Positions 40,021 through 48,161 of a stretch of 49,062 nucleotides of DNA are shown one piece after another. Source of the stretch: Pseudomonadota bacterium (GTDB lineage Bacteria; Pseudomonadota; Alphaproteobacteria; Acetobacterales; Acetobacteraceae). The position numbers were made by a program, and so were the translations under genes. A model generated the notes under the pieces. It saw only the letters and a program-made list of their open reading frames with translations. It ran no database searches and was not told where the DNA came from. Each line of letters opens with the position of its first letter. Position 1 is the stretch's first letter. The stretch is taken from the NCBI GenBank assembly GCA_021816925.1, contig JAKAWQ010000021.1:1-49062 (forward strand). Direction: 5' to 3'.

Positions 40021-40295
40021 CGGTCGCGGACTGTTCGCGGCGTGCGCCGGTGCGCATGGCGCAGCGCGGGATCCGCGAGGACGATCTCCAACTTGCGATG
40101 CTCATCGGGACGGAGGTCGAGGGCGGATATTTTGTGCGGGACAAGAATTGCGAGGAGGAAGTGCGGCGACTCAAGAAGCGCATTGGTCGTGTGCTTCGGC
40201 TGAAGGGCGTGCGGACCGTCGTTGCGGGTGATCGGGTCGTTACGACGTACCATGCGGCCAGGAAGAAAGAGCGCACCTTGCTGCGGCGGAGGTGA
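40017..40295 (+). CDS. DUF4258-like small protein, possible RelE/ParE-fold toxin
   Basis: A 92-residue basic protein. The N-terminal segment RRAPVRMAQRGIREDDLQLAM matches the usual pattern of DUF4258 proteins (xxHARxRMxxRGIxxxDI), followed by a short beta-rich part ending VRTVVAGDRVVTTYHAARKK. DUF4258 is related to RelE/ParE-like folds and often encoded next to small partner proteins. The translation start ATG 40017 overlaps the upstream stop. A toxin function is a hypothesis; the pair could equally be a small regulatory or orphan module. Confidence 0.62.
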   Translation: MTVADCSRRAPVRMAQRGIREDDLQLAMLIGTEVEGGYFVRDKNCEEEVRRLKKRIGRVLRLKGVRTVVAGDRVVTTYHAARKKERTLLRRR

Positions 40296-40363
40296 GCCGC
40301 TTACGGAGGAATTGACCCGGCGGGGGAACGGGGCGACGATCCCGCGCACATCGGGAGGCGCGT

Positions 40364-41071
40364 ATGAGCGAAAAGGGGGATGCGGCGCCCGAAATTCGGG
40401 CGCGCCCGTTCGGCAACGCGCCGCACGGGGCAGCCGGTGTGGCGCTCAGCGCGGAGCAGCGACACGCATTGGCGCGGATCGCCCGGCTGGTCCATTTCGC
40501 GCACGGGCAGACGATCTACCTCCAGGGCGATCCGCTGACGCACGTTTATACACTCGCGGCGGGGGTGGTCGCGACCTATCGGATGAACGACGAGGGTGTG
40601 CGGCACATCACGGCGCTTCTCTTCCCCGGAGACTGCTTCGGCGTTGCGGAAGCCGGGCGGTATTTCAACGCCGCCGAGGCGGTGACCGAGGCCGAGGCGT
40701 GGCAGATCCCGTTCCGCGAGCTTGCCGCGCTGCTCGAGGCCGACCCGAGGCTCGAATGGAATTTCCTGGTCAAGGCGCTCGACGGGGTACGGCAGGCGCA
40801 GCGGCACGCGATCCTGCTCGACCGGCACGGTGCGGTGCAGCGGATCGCGCTCTTTCTCGAATATCTTCGCCGCGAGATGCCAGCGAACGGCGGGCGGATC
40901 GTTCCGTTGCCGATGTCAAGAAGCGTGATCGCCGATTACACGGGGCTTTCGCTTGAGAGCGTGAGCCGCAGCCTCTCAGCGCTCCGGGACGCCGGGGCGA
41001 TCCGCATGGAGGGCCCGCACGCTGTGGAGGTTCTCGATCCGGCGCGGCTCAGGGAAGCGGCGGAGGGGTGA
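40364..41071 (+). CDS. Crp/Fnr-family transcriptional regulator (FixK/DNR-like)
   Basis: A 235-residue regulator. The N-terminal cyclic-nucleotide-binding-type beta-roll (HFAHGQTIYLQGDPLTHVYTLAAGVVATYR, LLFPGDCFG) leads to a dimerisation helix and a C-terminal winged helix-turn-helix, MSRSVIADYTGLSLESVSRSLSAL. The recognition helix carries E-x2-S-R (LESVSRS), the FNR-type pattern for TTGAT-N4-ATCAA sites. Only one cysteine is present in the whole protein, so it cannot hold an FNR-type 4Fe-4S cluster; sensing must be by another ligand or indirect. A GGGAGG lies about 6 bases before the ATG. A matching box stands upstream of the next operon at 41314. Confidence 0.9.
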   Translation: MSEKGDAAPEIRARPFGNAPHGAAGVALSAEQRHALARIARLVHFAHGQTIYLQGDPLTHVYTLAAGVVATYRMNDEGVRHITALLFPGDCFGVAEAGRYFNAAEAVTEAEAWQIPFRELAALLEADPRLEWNFLVKALDGVRQAQRHAILLDRHGAVQRIALFLEYLRREMPANGGRIVPLPMSRSVIADYTGLSLESVSRSLSALRDAGAIRMEGPHAVEVLDPARLREAAEG

Positions 41072-41098
41072 TACCAAGCGGCGACGGGGCCGACGAAA

Positions 41099-41131
41099 GT
41101 TTCCCGGCCGTTTCCCGGGCGTTTTCCCGGG
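41099..41131 (+). repeat. three 11-bp repeats downstream of the Crp/Fnr gene
   Basis: GTTTCCCGGCC (41099-41109), GTTTCCCGGGC (41110-41120) and GTTTTCCCGGG (41121-41131) form a near-perfect tandem array, one helical turn per unit. The rest of 41132-41310 is purine-rich with no gene that I can support. Confidence 0.6.
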
Positions 41132-41313
41132 TTCATGGCGCGGAGGATGGCGCGGCGGGGGGCAGGGGAGGCCCTGGGCGGCTGCGGCGAGGGGCGTGAA
41201 GGGCAGTTCGCGTGCCGGAGGCAGGAGCGAGGCAGGTAACGGGGGGTGATGGAAGCCGCAGGGAGGAGGAAGAGTCTGCCTGGTCGGCGGGTGGTATTCA
41301 GTCACCGGCCTGA

Positions 41314-41327
41314 TTGATCCCGGTCAA
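41314..41327 (+). promoter_or_regulatory. FNR/FixK-type operator upstream of the PFOR operon
   Basis: TTGAT-CCCG-GTCAA, matching the FNR/FixK consensus TTGAT-N4-ATCAA at 9 of 10 defined positions. Its centre is about 67 bases before the ATG at 41388, which would suit a class II activator site at -41.5 with a short leader. No strong -10 hexamer is evident, as is usual in activated promoters. The Crp/Fnr-family gene just upstream is the obvious candidate regulator. Confidence 0.75.
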
Positions 41328-41387
41328 TGCGCGGGGCGGGCTTTCGGGCTCGGCTTCCGCCTTGCAAGGGAGGGGAGGGCCAAAAAG

Positions 41388-43040
41388 ATGAGTGGGCAGC
41401 GGTCGGACATGGCGCCGCTCGTCGATCTCACGGCGGAGCCCGGGACCGGGCCGGTGAGGACGAGGCGGCCGGTTTACGTCGATCTCCTGCCGCCCTGCAA
41501 CGAGGCTTGCCCGGCCGGGGAGAACATCCAGGCCTGGCTCGCCGGCGTGACGACGGGGCGGAACCGCGAGGCCTGGGAGACGCTGGTTTCCGACAATCCG
41601 CTGCCGGCGGTGCATGGGCGGGTCTGCTATCATCCGTGCGAGACCGCCTGCAACCGGATCAAGCTGGACGGGATGCCGGTCGGGATCCATGCGGTCGAGC
41701 GGTTCCTCGGGGATCTCGCGATCCGCGTTCGCTGGCCGCTCCCTCCGCCGCCCACGCCCTCGGGCAAGCGCGTGCTGATCGTGGGTGCGGGGCCGAGCGG
41801 GCTTTCCGCCGCCTATCACCTGGCACGGCACGGGCACGCGGTGGAGATCCACGAGGCCGGGCCGCTCCCGGGCGGGATGCTGCATTTCGGCATTCCTGCG
41901 TACCGGCTGCCGCGCGACGTGCTGCTCGCCGAAATCCGCAGGATCGAGGCGATGGGGGTCAAGATCGTGCTCGGGCACAAGGTGGAGAACGTACTGGCCG
42001 AGCAGCACGCGGGCGGGTTTCATGCGGTGTTCGTGGCGATCGGCGCGCATATCGGGCGGCATGTCGAGATCCCGGCGCACGATGCGCCTCGCATGCTCGA
42101 TGCGCTGGCGCTGTTGCGCGATGTCGCGGCCGGGGAACCGCCGAAGCTCGGGCGGCGCGTGGTCGTCTATGGCGGGGGCAACACGGCGATGGATGCGGCG
42201 CGCACGGCCAGAAGGCTCGGGGCGGAGACGGTGATCGTCTATCGGCGCGACCGGGCGCACATGCCGGCGCACGCATTCGAGGCGGACGAGGCGCTGAGCG
42301 AAGGGGTGAAGATCCGCTGGCTCAGCACGATCCAGATGATCGAAGGCGAGACGCTGACGCTCGAGGAGATGCGGCTCGACGAGGCGGGTCGGCCGCAGCC
42401 GACCGGCAAGGTGGAGACGCTCGGGGCGGACGCGGTGGTGCTGGCGGTCGGGCAGGACGCGGACAGCCGGTTCCTGGCCGGCGTTCCGGAGGTGGAAATC
42501 CGGCCGGACGGGACGGTGGAGGTGGACGCGCAAATGATGACCGGGCGGCCGGGGCTCTTCGCGGGCGGGGACCTCGTGCCGAGCGAGCGGACGGTGACGG
42601 TTGCCGTGGGGCACGGGAAACGCGCGGCGCGGCATATCCATGCGTGGCTGCGCGGGCGGACGGTCGTGCGGCCGGCGAAGCACCCGGTGGTGAGCTTCGA
42701 GATGCTGCACCTGCCGCTCTATTCCGACGCCGTGCCGGCTGAGGAGCCGGCGCTCGCGCCGGCGGCGCGGCTTTCGGGCTTCGCCGAGGTGGTGAGCGGG
42801 CTCGATGCGGGCGAGGCCGGGCGCGAGGCCGCGCGCTGCCTTTCCTGCGGCAACTGCTTCGAATGCGACAACTGCTTTGCGGCGTGCCCGGAACAGGCGA
42901 TCGAGAAGCTCGGGCCCGGGAAGTTCTACCGGATCGATCTTGCGCTCTGCACCGGCTGCGCGGTGTGCGTGGAGCAGTGCCCGTGCCATGCGATGGAGAT
43001 GGTTCCGGAACCGATGACGGCGGAAGGGCGCGCGCCATGA
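41388..43040 (+). CDS. GltD-like NAD(P)-dependent oxidoreductase with C-terminal ferredoxin domain
   Basis: A 550-residue flavoprotein. The N-terminal Fe-S module of the glutamate-synthase small-subunit type (Cys37, Cys41, Cys80, Cys84 and Cys88 in PPCNEACPAGENIQAW and GRVCYHPCETACNR) is followed by an FAD Rossmann motif VLIVGAGPSGLSAAYHLA near 130. An NAD(P) Rossmann motif VVVYGGGNTAMDAARTA comes near 266. The C-terminus adds two 4Fe-4S motifs (CLSCGNCFECDNCFAACP from 484, CTGCAVCVEQCP from 521). No large glutamate-synthase subunit gene is nearby. The overlap with the PFOR gene suggests it moves electrons between ferredoxin-level carriers and NAD(P). Confidence 0.88.
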   Translation: MSGQRSDMAPLVDLTAEPGTGPVRTRRPVYVDLLPPCNEACPAGENIQAWLAGVTTGRNREAWETLVSDNPLPAVHGRVCYHPCETACNRIKLDGMPVGIHAVERFLGDLAIRVRWPLPPPPTPSGKRVLIVGAGPSGLSAAYHLARHGHAVEIHEAGPLPGGMLHFGIPAYRLPRDVLLAEIRRIEAMGVKIVLGHKVENVLAEQHAGGFHAVFVAIGAHIGRHVEIPAHDAPRMLDALALLRDVAAGEPPKLGRRVVVYGGGNTAMDAARTARRLGAETVIVYRRDRAHMPAHAFEADEALSEGVKIRWLSTIQMIEGETLTLEEMRLDEAGRPQPTGKVETLGADAVVLAVGQDADSRFLAGVPEVEIRPDGTVEVDAQMMTGRPGLFAGGDLVPSERTVTVAVGHGKRAARHIHAWLRGRTVVRPAKHPVVSFEMLHLPLYSDAVPAEEPALAPAARLSGFAEVVSGLDAGEAGREAARCLSCGNCFECDNCFAACPEQAIEKLGPGKFYRIDLALCTGCAVCVEQCPCHAMEMVPEPMTAEGRAP

Positions 43041-46000
43041 GCCGGCGGATCACGACCGACGGCAACACCGCCGTGGCGCACGTTGCCTATCGCGCGAACG
43101 AGGTCTGCGCGATCTACCCGATCACGCCCTCCTCGCCGATGGCCGAGCTTGCCGACGAGTGGGCGGCGGCGGGCGTGCGCAACATCTGGGGCGAAGTGCC
43201 GGTGGTGCAGGAGATGCAGAGCGAAGGCGGTGCGGCGGGCGCGGTGCACGGGGCGCTGCAAACGGGCGCGCTGACCACGACCTTCACCGCCTCGCAGGGC
43301 CTGCTGCTGATGCTGCCGAACATGTTCAAGATCGCGGGCGAGCTGACGGCGGCGGTTTTTCATGTGGCGGCGCGATCGGTGGCCACACAGGCGCTTTCGA
43401 TCTTCGGCGATCATTCCGACGTGATGGCGGTGAGGGGCACGGGCTTTGCGCTCCTCTGTTCGGGTTCGGTGCAGCAGGCGCACGATTTCGCGCTGATCGC
43501 AGAGGCGGCGAGCCTCGCCGCGCGGGTGCCGTTCCTGCATTTCTTCGACGGGTTCCGCACGTCGCACGAGGTGAACACGCTCGAACTCGTCGATGACGAG
43601 GTGATCCGTGCGATGATCGACGAGGAGCAAGTGATCGCGCACCGGGCGCGCGCGCTCGACCCGGAGCATCCGATGGTGCGCGGCACGGCGCACAACCCCG
43701 ACACGTTCTTCCAGGCGCGCGAGACGACCAATCCGTTCCATGCGCGCGTGCCGGAGCTCGTCGAGGCGGCGATGGAGCGGTTTGCGGGGCTCACGGGGCG
43801 GCGGCACGGGCTCTTCTCGTATGCCGGGGCGCCGGACGCGGAGCGCGTGGTGGTGGTGATGGGATCGGCGGCGGAGACGCTCGAGGGCACGGCGGAGGCG
43901 CTGAACGGGCGGGGCGGGCGCGTGGGCGTGCTGGCGGTCAATCTCTACCGCCCGTTCGATGCGGCGCGGTTTGCGGCGGCGCTGCCGGCCACCTGCCGGG
44001 CGATCGCGGTGCTCGACCGCACCAAGGAGCCGGGGGCGATCGGCGAGCCGCTTTATCTCGATGTCGTTTCGGCGCTGGTGCAAGAGGCGGCGGCGGGGCG
44101 GATCGCGGCGCTGCCGCGCGTAGCGGGCGGGCGGTACGGGCTTTCCTCGAAGGATTTCACGCCCGGAATGGCCAAGGCGGTGTTCGACATGCTGGCGGCG
44201 CCAAGGCATGGCTTCACGGTCGGGATCGAGGACGACGTTTCGCATACGAGCCTTGCCTGGGACGAGGGCTTCGATATCGAGCCCAAGGGTCGGACGCGGG
44301 CGATCTTCTTCGGGCTCGGCGCGGACGGCACGGTGAGTGCCAACAAGAACAGCGTGAAGATCCTGGGGGAAGATGCGGGGCGGTTTGCGCAGGGTTATTT
44401 CGTTTATGATTCGCGGAAGTCGGGCGCGGAGACGATTTCGCATCTCCGTTTCGGGCCAGAACCGATTCGGGCGCCCTATCTCGTGCAGCAGGCGGAGTTC
44501 ATCGCCTGCCATCAGTTCAAGTTCATCCTGCGCGACCGGGACGTGCTGGGGCCGGCGGCGAGGGGCGGGATTTTTCTGCTGAACAGCCCGTATGGCGCGA
44601 AGGAGGTGTGGGAGAAGCTGCCGCGGCCGGTGCAGGAACGCATCATCGAGCGGCGGCTTCGGTTTTTCGTGATCGACGCGACGAGGGTCGCGCGCGCGGC
44701 CGGGCTCGGGGCGCTGATCAACACGGTGTTGCAGACCTGCTTCTTCGCGCTTTCGGGCGTGCTGGCGCGAGAGGCGGCGATCGAGGCGATCAAGGCGGCG
44801 ATCCGGAAGACCTACGGGCGGCGGGGCGAGGCGGTGCTGGCGCGCAATTTCGCCGCGGTCGATCAGGCGCTGGCGCATCTCGAGGAAGTGGCGGTGCCGG
44901 AGCGGGCGAGCAGCACGCTCGCGCCGCAAGCGGTGGTGCCGGCGGGTGCGCCGCAGTTCGTGCGCGAGGTGACGGGGCCGATGCTGGCCGGGCGAGGCGA
45001 CCTTATTCCGGTTTCGCGAATGCCGGTGGACGGGACCTTCCCGAGCGGGACCACGGCTTACGAAAAGCGTGACATCGCCGATGAGGTAGCGGAGTGGCGG
45101 GCGGATCTTTGCATCCAGTGCGGGGCGTGCAGCTTCGTCTGCCCGCACGCGGTGATCCGCTCGAAATACTATCACGAGGATCGGCTGGCCGGTGCGCCGG
45201 AGGGCTTCCCCTCCGCGGTGGTGAACGTGCGCGGCTTTCCCGAGACGCGGTTCACGTTGCAGATCTATGCCGAGGACTGCACGGGCTGCGGGCTTTGCGT
45301 GGAGGCCTGCCCGGTGCATAGCCCGCGCGAGCCGGGCGTGAAGGCGATCAATCTCAAGGCGAACGCGCCTCCGGTGACGGCGCGGGCGAGGCAGGAGATT
45401 TCGTTCTTCGAGCGGCTTCCGGTGAACGATCGGGCGCGTGTCGATTTCGCGAACGTCAGGGGCGTGCAGTTCCTCGAGCCGCTCTTCGAATTCTCGGGCG
45501 CCTGCGCGGGCTGCGGGGAGACGCCCTATCTCGGGCTTCTTTCGCGGCTGTTCGGGGATCGGGCGGTGATCGCGAATGCGACGGGATGCTCCTCGATCTA
45601 TGGCGGCAATCTGCCGGCGACACCTTGGGCGGCGAACCAGGAGGGGCGCGGGCCGGCGTGGTCGAACTCGCTCTTCGAGGACAATGCGGAATTCGGGCTC
45701 GGCATGCGCCTTGCGGCGGACCAGCATCTCAAGCTGGCGCGGCGGCTCTTGGGCGAGCTTGCCGACGCGGTGGGGTGCGAGCTTGCCGAGGCGATCCTGA
45801 CTGCGCCGCAGGTTCGGGAATCGGAAATCCGGGCGCAGCGCGAACGGGTCGAGGAGCTTGAACGGAGATTGCGCGCACTCGATCGGGCGGAGGCGCGTTC
45901 GCTTCTTTCAGTGCTGAGCCATCTCGTGCGGCGGAGCGTCTGGATCGTGGGCGGGGACGGCTGGGCGTACGACATCGGCTACGGCGGGCTCGACCACGTG

Positions 46001-46690
46001 CTGGCAGCGGGGCGGGACGTGAACGTGCTGGTGCTGGACACCGAGGTCTATTCGAACACGGGAGGGCAGGCCTCGAAGGCGACGCCGTACGGGGCGGCAG
46101 CGAAGTTCGCGGCGGCGGGCAAGCGGGTGGCGCGGAAGGATCTTGCTTTGCAGGCGATCGCGTATGGCACCGTGTATGTGGCGCAGGTGGCAATGGGGGC
46201 CAATCCGCAGCAGACGCTCTTGGCGTTTCGAGAGGCGGAGGCGTGGGCGGGGCCGTCGCTGATCCTGGCGTACAGCCATTGCATCGCGCACGGGATCGAC
46301 ATGCGTCAGGGGCTCCGCCAGCAGGATCTGGCGACGGCGACGGGCTATTGGCCGCTCTTCCGGTTCAATCCGGCGATGCGGGAGGCGGGGGAGAATCCGT
46401 TCCGGCTGGATTCGCCGAGGCCGCGGCAACGTTTCCAGGACTATGCCTACAACGAGCTTCGCTATCGGGCGCTCGCGGGCGTGGGACCGGCGGAGGCGGC
46501 GCGGCTTCTGGCGGAGGCGGAGCGGGCGGCGGTCGAGAAGTACCGGCAGTACGAGATGCTGGCGTCGATGGACGGAAGCCGGTTCGGGCCGGGCGCGCCG
46601 GCGGGCGGAGAGGCGGCGGGGGCCAAAGCGGCGGGGGCGAGTGCGGCGTTTGCGGAGCCTGGTGTGCGGGCGGGCGAGGCGGCGTCGTGA
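43037..46690 (+). CDS. nifJ: pyruvate:ferredoxin (flavodoxin) oxidoreductase, single-chain
   Basis: A 1217-residue TPP enzyme that oxidatively decarboxylates pyruvate to acetyl-CoA and reduces ferredoxin or flavodoxin, normally in anaerobes. All domains are present: the N-terminal pyrimidine-binding domain (DGNTAVAHVAYRANEVCAIYPITPSSPM), transketolase-C-like domain II, the gamma/EKR region, two 4Fe-4S motifs (CIQCGACSFVCP from 692, CTGCGLCVEACP from 748), the proximal-cluster cysteines CAGCGE (823, 826) with a later Cys1082, and the TPP diphosphate site GGDGWAYDIGYGG near 970. The C-terminal 30 residues are Ala/Gly-rich and non-conserved. 4-base overlaps join it to both neighbours. It could accept another 2-oxoacid, but length and layout fit pyruvate. 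Confidence 0.95.
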   Translation: MSRRITTDGNTAVAHVAYRANEVCAIYPITPSSPMAELADEWAAAGVRNIWGEVPVVQEMQSEGGAAGAVHGALQTGALTTTFTASQGLLLMLPNMFKIAGELTAAVFHVAARSVATQALSIFGDHSDVMAVRGTGFALLCSGSVQQAHDFALIAEAASLAARVPFLHFFDGFRTSHEVNTLELVDDEVIRAMIDEEQVIAHRARALDPEHPMVRGTAHNPDTFFQARETTNPFHARVPELVEAAMERFAGLTGRRHGLFSYAGAPDAERVVVVMGSAAETLEGTAEALNGRGGRVGVLAVNLYRPFDAARFAAALPATCRAIAVLDRTKEPGAIGEPLYLDVVSALVQEAAAGRIAALPRVAGGRYGLSSKDFTPGMAKAVFDMLAAPRHGFTVGIEDDVSHTSLAWDEGFDIEPKGRTRAIFFGLGADGTVSANKNSVKILGEDAGRFAQGYFVYDSRKSGAETISHLRFGPEPIRAPYLVQQAEFIACHQFKFILRDRDVLGPAARGGIFLLNSPYGAKEVWEKLPRPVQERIIERRLRFFVIDATRVARAAGLGALINTVLQTCFFALSGVLAREAAIEAIKAAIRKTYGRRGEAVLARNFAAVDQALAHLEEVAVPERASSTLAPQAVVPAGAPQFVREVTGPMLAGRGDLIPVSRMPVDGTFPSGTTAYEKRDIADEVAEWRADLCIQCGACSFVCPHAVIRSKYYHEDRLAGAPEGFPSAVVNVRGFPETRFTLQIYAEDCTGCGLCVEACPVHSPREPGVKAINLKANAPPVTARARQEISFFERLPVNDRARVDFANVRGVQFLEPLFEFSGACAGCGETPYLGLLSRLFGDRAVIANATGCSSIYGGNLPATPWAANQEGRGPAWSNSLFEDNAEFGLGMRLAADQHLKLARRLLGELADAVGCELAEAILTAPQVRESEIRAQRERVEELERRLRALDRAEARSLLSVLSHLVRRSVWIVGGDGWAYDIGYGGLDHVLAAGRDVNVLVLDTEVYSNTGGQASKATPYGAAAKFAAAGKRVARKDLALQAIAYGTVYVAQVAMGANPQQTLLAFREAEAWAGPSLILAYSHCIAHGIDMRQGLRQQDLATATGYWPLFRFNPAMREAGENPFRLDSPRPRQRFQDYAYNELRYRALAGVGPAEAARLLAEAERAAVEKYRQYEMLASMDGSRFGPGAPAGGEAAGAKAAGASAAFAEPGVRAGEAAS

Positions 46691-47697
46691 CGGATCTTGC
46701 GACCCGCTATCTCGGGCTCGCGATGCCGAGCCCGCTGATTGCTTCGGCCTCGCCGGTGACCTCGGCGCTTGCCAATCTCAGGCTGCTGGCGCGGCACGGC
46801 GCGGGGGCGGTGGTGCTGCCATCGCTCTTCGAGGAAGAGATCGAGGCGGAGATGGAGGCAGTGGAGCGGCTCAAGGGTGCGGGCAGCGAGAGCTTCGCCG
46901 AGGCGAGGAGCTATTTCCCGGCGGGAACCGCGCTTCTCGGCGCGGAGCGCACGCTCGAACTCGTTGCGGCGGCGCGAGGAGAGCTCGACATACCGGTGAT
47001 CGCGAGCCTGAACGGGGCGAGCAGGGGCGGCTGGACGGTCTATGCGCGGCGGATCGAGGACGCGGGGGCGAGTGCGATCGAACTCAACGTGTACACGATC
47101 CCGGCCGATCTCGAAGAGAGCGGGGCGGCGGTGGAGGAGCGGATCGTGGGCGTGGTGCGGGCGGTGTGCGCGGCCGTGCGGGTGCCGGTTGCGGTGAAGC
47201 TTTCGCCCTATTTCAGCGCGCCGGGGCAGATGGCGAAGCGGCTTGTTGCGGCGGGGGCGGCGGGGCTTGTGCTCTTCAACCGCTTTTATCAGCCGGACAT
47301 CGATCTTGCGCGGCTGCAATTGCGGCGCGATCTGGCGCTCAGCCGGCCGGAGGAGATGCGGCTTGCGCTGCTTTGGATCGGGCTACTTTCCGGGCGGATC
47401 GAGGCGTCGCTGGCCGCGACCACGGGCGTGGACGGGGCGGAGGAGGTGGTGAAGTACGTGCTGGCGGGGGCGGATGCGGTGATGACGACCTCGGCGCTCT
47501 TGCGGCACGGGATCGGGCACATGCGGCGGCTCAATGACGGGCTGGCGGCGTGGCTCGAGGGGCGGGGGATCGGCTCGGTGGGCGAGATACGCGGGCGGTT
47601 GAGCCGCGGGCGGATTGCGGATCCGGAGGCGTTCGAGCGCGGGAACTACATCACGATCTTGCAGAGCCGCAACCGGCCGGCGGTGAGGCACGGGTAG
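46687..47697 (+). CDS. dihydroorotate dehydrogenase-like flavoprotein
   Basis: A 336-residue FMN-barrel protein of the PyrD family, probably not the housekeeping PyrD. It shows LGLAMPSPLIASASPVT at the first strand, IPVIASLNGASRGGWT, AIELNVYTIPADLEESG, VPVAVKLSPYFS and GLVLFNRFYQPDIDLA, and ends with a phosphate-binding-type segment around VVKYVLAGADAVMTTSALL. It has no Fe-S motif and no membrane anchor. The GTG start overlaps the PFOR stop. Adjacent PFOR, GltD-like and DHOD-like genes form a recurring trio; the substrate of this third member is unknown. Confidence 0.87.
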   Translation: MTDLATRYLGLAMPSPLIASASPVTSALANLRLLARHGAGAVVLPSLFEEEIEAEMEAVERLKGAGSESFAEARSYFPAGTALLGAERTLELVAAARGELDIPVIASLNGASRGGWTVYARRIEDAGASAIELNVYTIPADLEESGAAVEERIVGVVRAVCAAVRVPVAVKLSPYFSAPGQMAKRLVAAGAAGLVLFNRFYQPDIDLARLQLRRDLALSRPEEMRLALLWIGLLSGRIEASLAATTGVDGAEEVVKYVLAGADAVMTTSALLRHGIGHMRRLNDGLAAWLEGRGIGSVGEIRGRLSRGRIADPEAFERGNYITILQSRNRPAVRHG

Positions 47698-47954
47698 GGG
47701 GGGCGGGGGCGCGGGCTGTGCACTGCCCCCGGGGAGCACGCGCCGTCCTGGCGTGGTCCATGCGCTCTCCGCGGGCCGTTGATCCTTTGCTCCCTTCCAG
47801 CCGCGGGTACGTCGCGGGGAGCACGCATCGCGCTTTCGGTCCTCTGGCAGAAGCCCGGAACGCGACGGAGCGGGCGAAAACGCTGCCGGTCGGCGCCAAG
47901 GCGGAGCCTCGAGCCGATCCGTCGCCCCACTTGCCCCGCCTTCGCGGGCGGCGT

Positions 47955-47990
47955 CTCGCATCTGCCGGCGGCCTCGCATCTGCCGGCGGC
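47955..47990 (+). repeat. two tandem 18-bp repeats in the spacer before rpiA
   Basis: CTCGCATCTGCCGGCGGC occurs twice in direct succession (47955-47972, 47973-47990). The spacer 47698-48161 otherwise contains GC-rich sequence with open frames that show no family resemblance, so no gene is called there. Confidence 0.7.
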
Positions 47991-48161
47991 CTTGCCCCGG
48001 TCGGCCTCAATTGCGATCGCAGTCTCGCCACCCGGGTGCCGAACGCCTCCAGCCATGCGAGGTTGGGTGGTTGTTTCCGGCGATGAAGCGAACAAAATAG
48101 GGCGGCACGCCCCATTCACCGGCAAGTTGTCGCGATGCGGGGCAGCCGGGAGTCCCCTTTA

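Noticed and set aside
41099-41131. Iteron-type plasmid origin from the three 11-bp repeats
   Set aside because: No replication-initiator gene is nearby and the surrounding genes are chromosomal. Three short repeats alone do not support an origin.
41388-43040. Calling the flavoprotein gltD (glutamate synthase small subunit)
   Set aside because: No large subunit is adjacent, and the extra C-terminal 4Fe-4S motifs are not part of ordinary GltD.
42926-45727. 933-codon open frame opposite the PFOR gene
   Set aside because: Arg/His-rich shadow of a highly conserved coding sequence; no ribosome-binding site or domain.
46687-47697. Calling the DHOD-like gene pyrD
   Set aside because: It is coupled to PFOR rather than pyrimidine genes and belongs to the DHOD-like group found beside PFOR, so a housekeeping pyrimidine role is not supported.
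47550-48086. Open frames in the spacer between the DHOD-like gene and rpiA
   Set aside because: They begin inside the DHOD-like gene, show no conserved pattern or ribosome-binding site, and run through the 18-bp tandem repeat. The spacer is treated as non-coding.
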